In this document: positions 41,480 through 44,600 of the stretch, piece by piece
Layout: every line of letters starts with the position of its first letter
Numbering within the stretch: position 1 is the first letter of the stretch
Source of the DNA: an uncultured Pelagibacteraceae bacterium
GTDB taxonomy: Bacteria; Pseudomonadota; Alphaproteobacteria; Pelagibacterales; Pelagibacteraceae
Direction: 5' to 3'
NCBI GenBank assembly: GCA_902582105.1
Contig: CACHQT010000009.1
Coordinates: forward strand, 1 to 44,600
DNA length: 44,600 bases
Notes under the pieces: model-generated
Database searches by the model: none
The model's input: the letters and a program-made list of their open reading frames with translations, nothing else
Told to the model about the DNA's origin: nothing
Made by a program: the position numbers and the translations under genes

Positions 41480-43672
41480 TTATGTATCCATATATTTCTT
41501 TAACCAATTATTATTTGATTGAATTAAATCGTCAATTGATACTTTTGTCTTTTCATCAATAACTATGTCTTTATGTAAAACAATACCTAGTTCATCGTAA
41601 TGAACAGAGTTTTTTTCAAGTATTTCTCTAACTTGTTTGTAATTTTCTTTTTCAATTTCGACAATAAATCTTCCTTGATCTTCTGAGAACATATACTCAA
41701 ATTGATTAATTAATTGTTTAGGTTTTTTTATTTCTAAACCTTTTTTGCCTTTGATGCACATTTTTGAAACTGCAACTAAAATTCCACCTAAAGAAACATC
41801 GTGTGCCGATCTAACTAATTTTTTCTTGATTAAATTTAAAACAGTTTGACCGTTATTTTTTTCATTAAATAAATTTATTTCAGGAGGAGGACCAGTTTTA
41901 ACTCTTAAAATATCCCTAGAAAAAATACTTTGATCTAAATAACCTTCAGTTTTACCAATAACCAAAACGATGTTATCAGTTTTTTTAAAATCCATCGTTA
42001 TCATGTCTTTGTAATTTTTTATCAAGCCAATACCACCAATTGAAGGAGTTGGTTTAATGCCTTTCTCTTTTGTTTGGTTATAAAAAGATACATTTCCTGA
42101 GACCACAGGGAAATTCAAATATTTACTTGCTTCTCCAATTCCTTGAACGCATTCAACAAATTCTCCCATGTTTTCCTCTTTTTCAGGATTTCCAAAATTT
42201 AAACAATTTGTTATTGCGATAGGTTCAGCTCCAACAGAAATTAAATTTCTCCAACTTTCACAAACCACTTGTTTCCCGCCTGTTAATGGATGCGCATAAC
42301 AATATGAAGCTGATGAGTCTACTGATGCTGCAACTGCTTTATTAGTTCCATGAACTCTAACAATACCTGCATCACTTCCAGGTTTTTGTATAGTATCACC
42401 CATGACTGTGTGATCATACTGTTCCCATATCCATTCTTTACTACAAATATTTGGATTTGATAATAATTTATTTAATACGTTTAAAATTTTTAAACTTTTA
42501 AAATTATCTTTATTAAGTTTATTTTTTTTTTGTAATTTAGTTTTTTTCCATTTTCTATCATACATAGGCGAGTTTTCTACTAATGTATCAACAGGTATAT
42601 CAGCAACTTTTTTTTCATCGTAAAAAAGTTCAATTTTTTTACTATTAGTTGTTTTACCAATTACAGAAAAATCTAAATTCCATTTATCGAATATTTTTTT
42701 TGCCTCTTTTTCTTTGCCGTTTTCTAAAACTATAAGCATTCTTTCTTGGCTTTCAGATAACATGATTTCATATGGTGTCATGTTCAATTCTCTACAGGGA
42801 ACTTTATTTAAATTCAGCTCTATTCCTAGTTTTCCTTTTGATGCCATTTCTATACTTGAAGAAGTTAAGCCAGCAGCTCCCATATCCTGAATTGCTATAA
42901 TTGATTCTCCAGCCATTAGCTCTAAACAAGCTTCTAGTAAAAGTTTTTCTGTAAATGGATCACCAACTTGAACAGTTGGTTTTTTTTCCTCTATTTTTTC
43001 ATCAAAAATTGCAGATGCCATACTGGCACCGTGTATTCCATCACGTCCAGTTTTTGATCCAACATAAATTACGGGTTTATTAATTCCAGCAGCTTTTGAG
43101 TAAAAAATTTTATTTTTTTTAACTAAACCCAGCGTCATAGCATTCACAAGAATATTACCATTATAAGACTCGTCAAAACACGTTTGACCTCCTATCGTAG
43201 GTACACCTATGCAGTTACCATATCCACCAATTCCTCTTACAACTCCTCTTAATAAATTTTTAGTTTTTTTGTGTTGAGGAGAGCCAAAATGTATTGAGTT
43301 TAGATTTGCTATTGGTCTAGCTCCCATTGTGAAAACGTCTCTCATTATTCCACCGACTCCGGTAGCTGCTCCTTGATATGGTTCTATAAAAGATGGATGA
43401 TTATGACTTTCTATCTTAAAAACAATTGCATCATCGTCTCCTATATCAATCACACCTGCGTTTTCACCAGGTCCTTGAATAACTTTTTTCCCTTTTGTTG
43501 GTAAATTTTTTAAATGTAATCTTGAAGATTTATAAGAACAGTGTTCATTCCACATTGCAGAAAAAATTCCAAGTTCAGTAATATTCGGAGTTCTTTTTAA
43601 TAAATCACAAATTTTTTTATACTCAATTTTACTTAACCCATGCTCTATGGCTATTGATTCGTTTACTTGCAT
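41480..43672 (-). CDS. purL: phosphoribosylformylglycinamidine synthase subunit PurL
   Basis: The 730-aa small-type PurL converts FGAR to FGAM with ATP and ammonia from PurQ. It has the N-terminal linker domain, then [49 protein letters not shown] with the catalytic His, and [11 protein letters not shown]. The duplicated C-terminal ATP-binding half contains [10 protein letters not shown] and SAHDVSLGG. The size shows it needs separate PurQ and PurS. It overlaps the purQ stop by one base. Confidence 0.97.
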   Translation of the reverse strand: MQVNESIAIEHGLSKIEYKKICDLLKRTPNITELGIFSAMWNEHCSYKSSRLHLKNLPTKGKKVIQGPGENAGVIDIGDDDAIVFKIESHNHPSFIEPYQGAATGVGGIMRDVFTMGARPIANLNSIHFGSPQHKKTKNLLRGVVRGIGGYGNCIGVPTIGGQTCFDESYNGNILVNAMTLGLVKKNKIFYSKAAGINKPVIYVGSKTGRDGIHGASMASAIFDEKIEEKKPTVQVGDPFTEKLLLEACLELMAGESIIAIQDMGAAGLTSSSIEMASKGKLGIELNLNKVPCRELNMTPYEIMLSESQERMLIVLENGKEKEAKKIFDKWNLDFSVIGKTTNSKKIELFYDEKKVADIPVDTLVENSPMYDRKWKKTKLQKKNKLNKDNFKSLKILNVLNKLLSNPNICSKEWIWEQYDHTVMGDTIQKPGSDAGIVRVHGTNKAVAASVDSSASYCYAHPLTGGKQVVCESWRNLISVGAEPIAITNCLNFGNPEKEENMGEFVECVQGIGEASKYLNFPVVSGNVSFYNQTKEKGIKPTPSIGGIGLIKNYKDMITMDFKKTDNIVLVIGKTEGYLDQSIFSRDILRVKTGPPPEINLFNEKNNGQTVLNLIKKKLVRSAHDVSLGGILVAVSKMCIKGKKGLEIKKPKQLINQFEYMFSEDQGRFIVEIEKENYKQVREILEKNSVHYDELGIVLHKDIVIDEKTKVSIDDLIQSNNNWLKKYMDT

Positions 43673-44355
43673 TATTTTAAATTAGATATTAGGTTTTGAA
43701 AGAACACAGAACCGTCGTCTCCTGATAAATATTTATCTATCATCCTTTCAGGATGAGGCATCATTCCAAGAATATTTTTTTCTTTATTAAATATGCCAGC
43801 TATATTGTTCATAGCGCCATTTGGATTTGATTTATCATCAATTTCTCCATTTTTATTGCAATATAAAGCTGCAATTTGATTGTTGTCATTAATGTTTTTC
43901 ATTTGGTCAGATGAGCAAAAAAAATTACCTTCATTGTGCGCTATATGTAATTCTAGAATATTTTTTTTAATATTTTTGAAATAGTTGTTCTTGCTGTCAT
44001 TGATTTTGATAAATACGTTTTTACATATGAATTGAGAATATTTGTTTCTTAATAGTGCCCCAGGTAACAACTCTGTTTCGGTTAAAATTTGAAAACCATT
44101 ACAAATACCCATTAATAAACCTCCAGACTTTGCAAATTTAATTACAGAGTCTATAATTTTAGATTTGGATGCCATGCTTCCACATCTCAAATAATCTCCG
44201 TAAGAAAATCCACCAGGCAGAACCACCAAATCACTTTTTGGTAATTCCACATCATTGTGCCAAATCATTTTATTTTTAAAACCAAATTTTTTAAGAGCAA
44301 CATCCATGTCTCTATCACAATTTGAACCTGGAAAAATTACAACTGATGAATTCAT
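43672..44355 (-). CDS. purQ: phosphoribosylformylglycinamidine synthase subunit PurQ
   Basis: The 227-aa class I glutaminase delivers ammonia to PurL. Family start [12 protein letters not shown], nucleophile Cys85 in [10 protein letters not shown], and the His-Glu pair in MMPHPERM complete the triad. Part of the purS-purQ-purL set; its start lies 6 bp from the purS stop. Confidence 0.97.
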   Translation of the reverse strand: MNSSVVIFPGSNCDRDMDVALKKFGFKNKMIWHNDVELPKSDLVVLPGGFSYGDYLRCGSMASKSKIIDSVIKFAKSGGLLMGICNGFQILTETELLPGALLRNKYSQFICKNVFIKINDSKNNYFKNIKKNILELHIAHNEGNFFCSSDQMKNINDNNQIAALYCNKNGEIDDKSNPNGAMNNIAGIFNKEKNILGMMPHPERMIDKYLSGDDGSVFFQNLISNLK

Positions 44356-44361
44356 TATATA

Positions 44362-44600
44362 TTATTGTGATCCAATAATTTTGTAGTCTTCAATAACAAG
44401 GTTAGCTAAAAGTTTTTTGCACATATCTTCAGCTTTTTCTTCGGCTTTTTTTTTATCATTTTCATCAATATCAATTTCAAAATATTTTCCTTGTCTTACT
44501 TCTTTAAGATTTTTAAAACCCATACCACTTAGCGCTTGGTGAACAACTTTTCCTTGTGGGTCTAAAACGTCTTTTTTTAAAGTTACTATTGCAGAAATTT
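44362..44600 (-). CDS. purS: phosphoribosylformylglycinamidine synthase subunit PurS (5' end cut by the window)
   Basis: Reading the reverse strand from the window edge gives ISAIVTLKKDVLDPQGKVVH, then QALSGMGFKNLKEVRQGKYF, and the end LLANLVIEDYKIIGSQ with TAA at 44362-44364. This is the complete small dimeric PurS fold, missing only about two N-terminal residues (probably Met-Lys) beyond position 44600. PurS joins PurQ and PurL in the FGAM synthase complex. Position before purQ is the usual order. Confidence 0.92.
   Translation of the reverse strand, partial: ISAIVTLKKDVLDPQGKVVHQALSGMGFKNLKEVRQGKYFEIDIDENDKKKAEEKAEDMCKKLLANLVIEDYKIIGSQ

Overview
The window looks like a chromosomal segment of a streamlined, AT-rich marine alphaproteobacterium of the SAR11 / Candidatus Pelagibacter type. 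The signs are very AT-rich codon use (mostly Lys, Asn, Ile), almost no intergenic space, many 1-4 base gene overlaps, and alphaproteobacterial gene orders such as purS-purQ-purL-bolA-grxD. The taxonomic call is inference from these traits; there is no rRNA here. I see no phage, insertion sequence, CRISPR array or stretch over 300 bases without a gene.

Layout. 109-185 is a tRNA with a CAT anticodon. 192-3179 holds sugar-nucleotide and glycan genes (rfbB, an SDR epimerase, a GT2 transferase). 3182-11810 is the most interesting block: apt faces a run of same-strand genes, mtnP, an exported alpha/beta hydrolase, a GFA-type zinc protein, mtnA, a small membrane protein, a FucA-like class II aldolase, a fused SpeD-SpeE protein, and an amino-acid ABC transporter made of a binding protein and two permeases with no ATPase gene. 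Read together, this encodes spermidine synthesis from S-adenosylmethionine plus recycling of its by-product methylthioadenosine (MTA) by what looks like the MTA-DHAP shunt, with adenine recovered by Apt.

11807-17373 holds an M24 protein that has lost the usual peptidase metal ligands, a DUF6165-like protein, GT9 and GT4 glycosyltransferases, a membrane protein, a thioredoxin-like protein, a gamma-carbonic anhydrase and a tautomerase carrying the full six-residue cis-CaaD active site. Tail to tail with the tautomerase is a PNPOx-family gene broken by one extra G in a G8 run. 17977-22471 has a beta-hydroxyacid dehydrogenase, an MFS transporter whose start codon lies 5 bp from that of the dehydrogenase, rpoZ with a long acidic tail, dusA and a TSUP transporter.

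22479-31844 has a phosphomannomutase/phosphoglucomutase, nrdA-nrdB preceded by a match to the alphaproteobacterial LexA box, the methylcitrate operon prpD-prpB-prpC, a LysE-type exporter and a phosphoglycolate phosphatase-like HAD protein. 31917-40908 runs forward: a GlmU acetyltransferase domain without its uridylyltransferase half, glmS, class II DAHP synthase, nadE, cysS, cimA, trmJ and rpsD with a near-consensus promoter. 40914-44600 runs in reverse: grxD, bolA, purL, purQ and purS, the last cut by the window edge.
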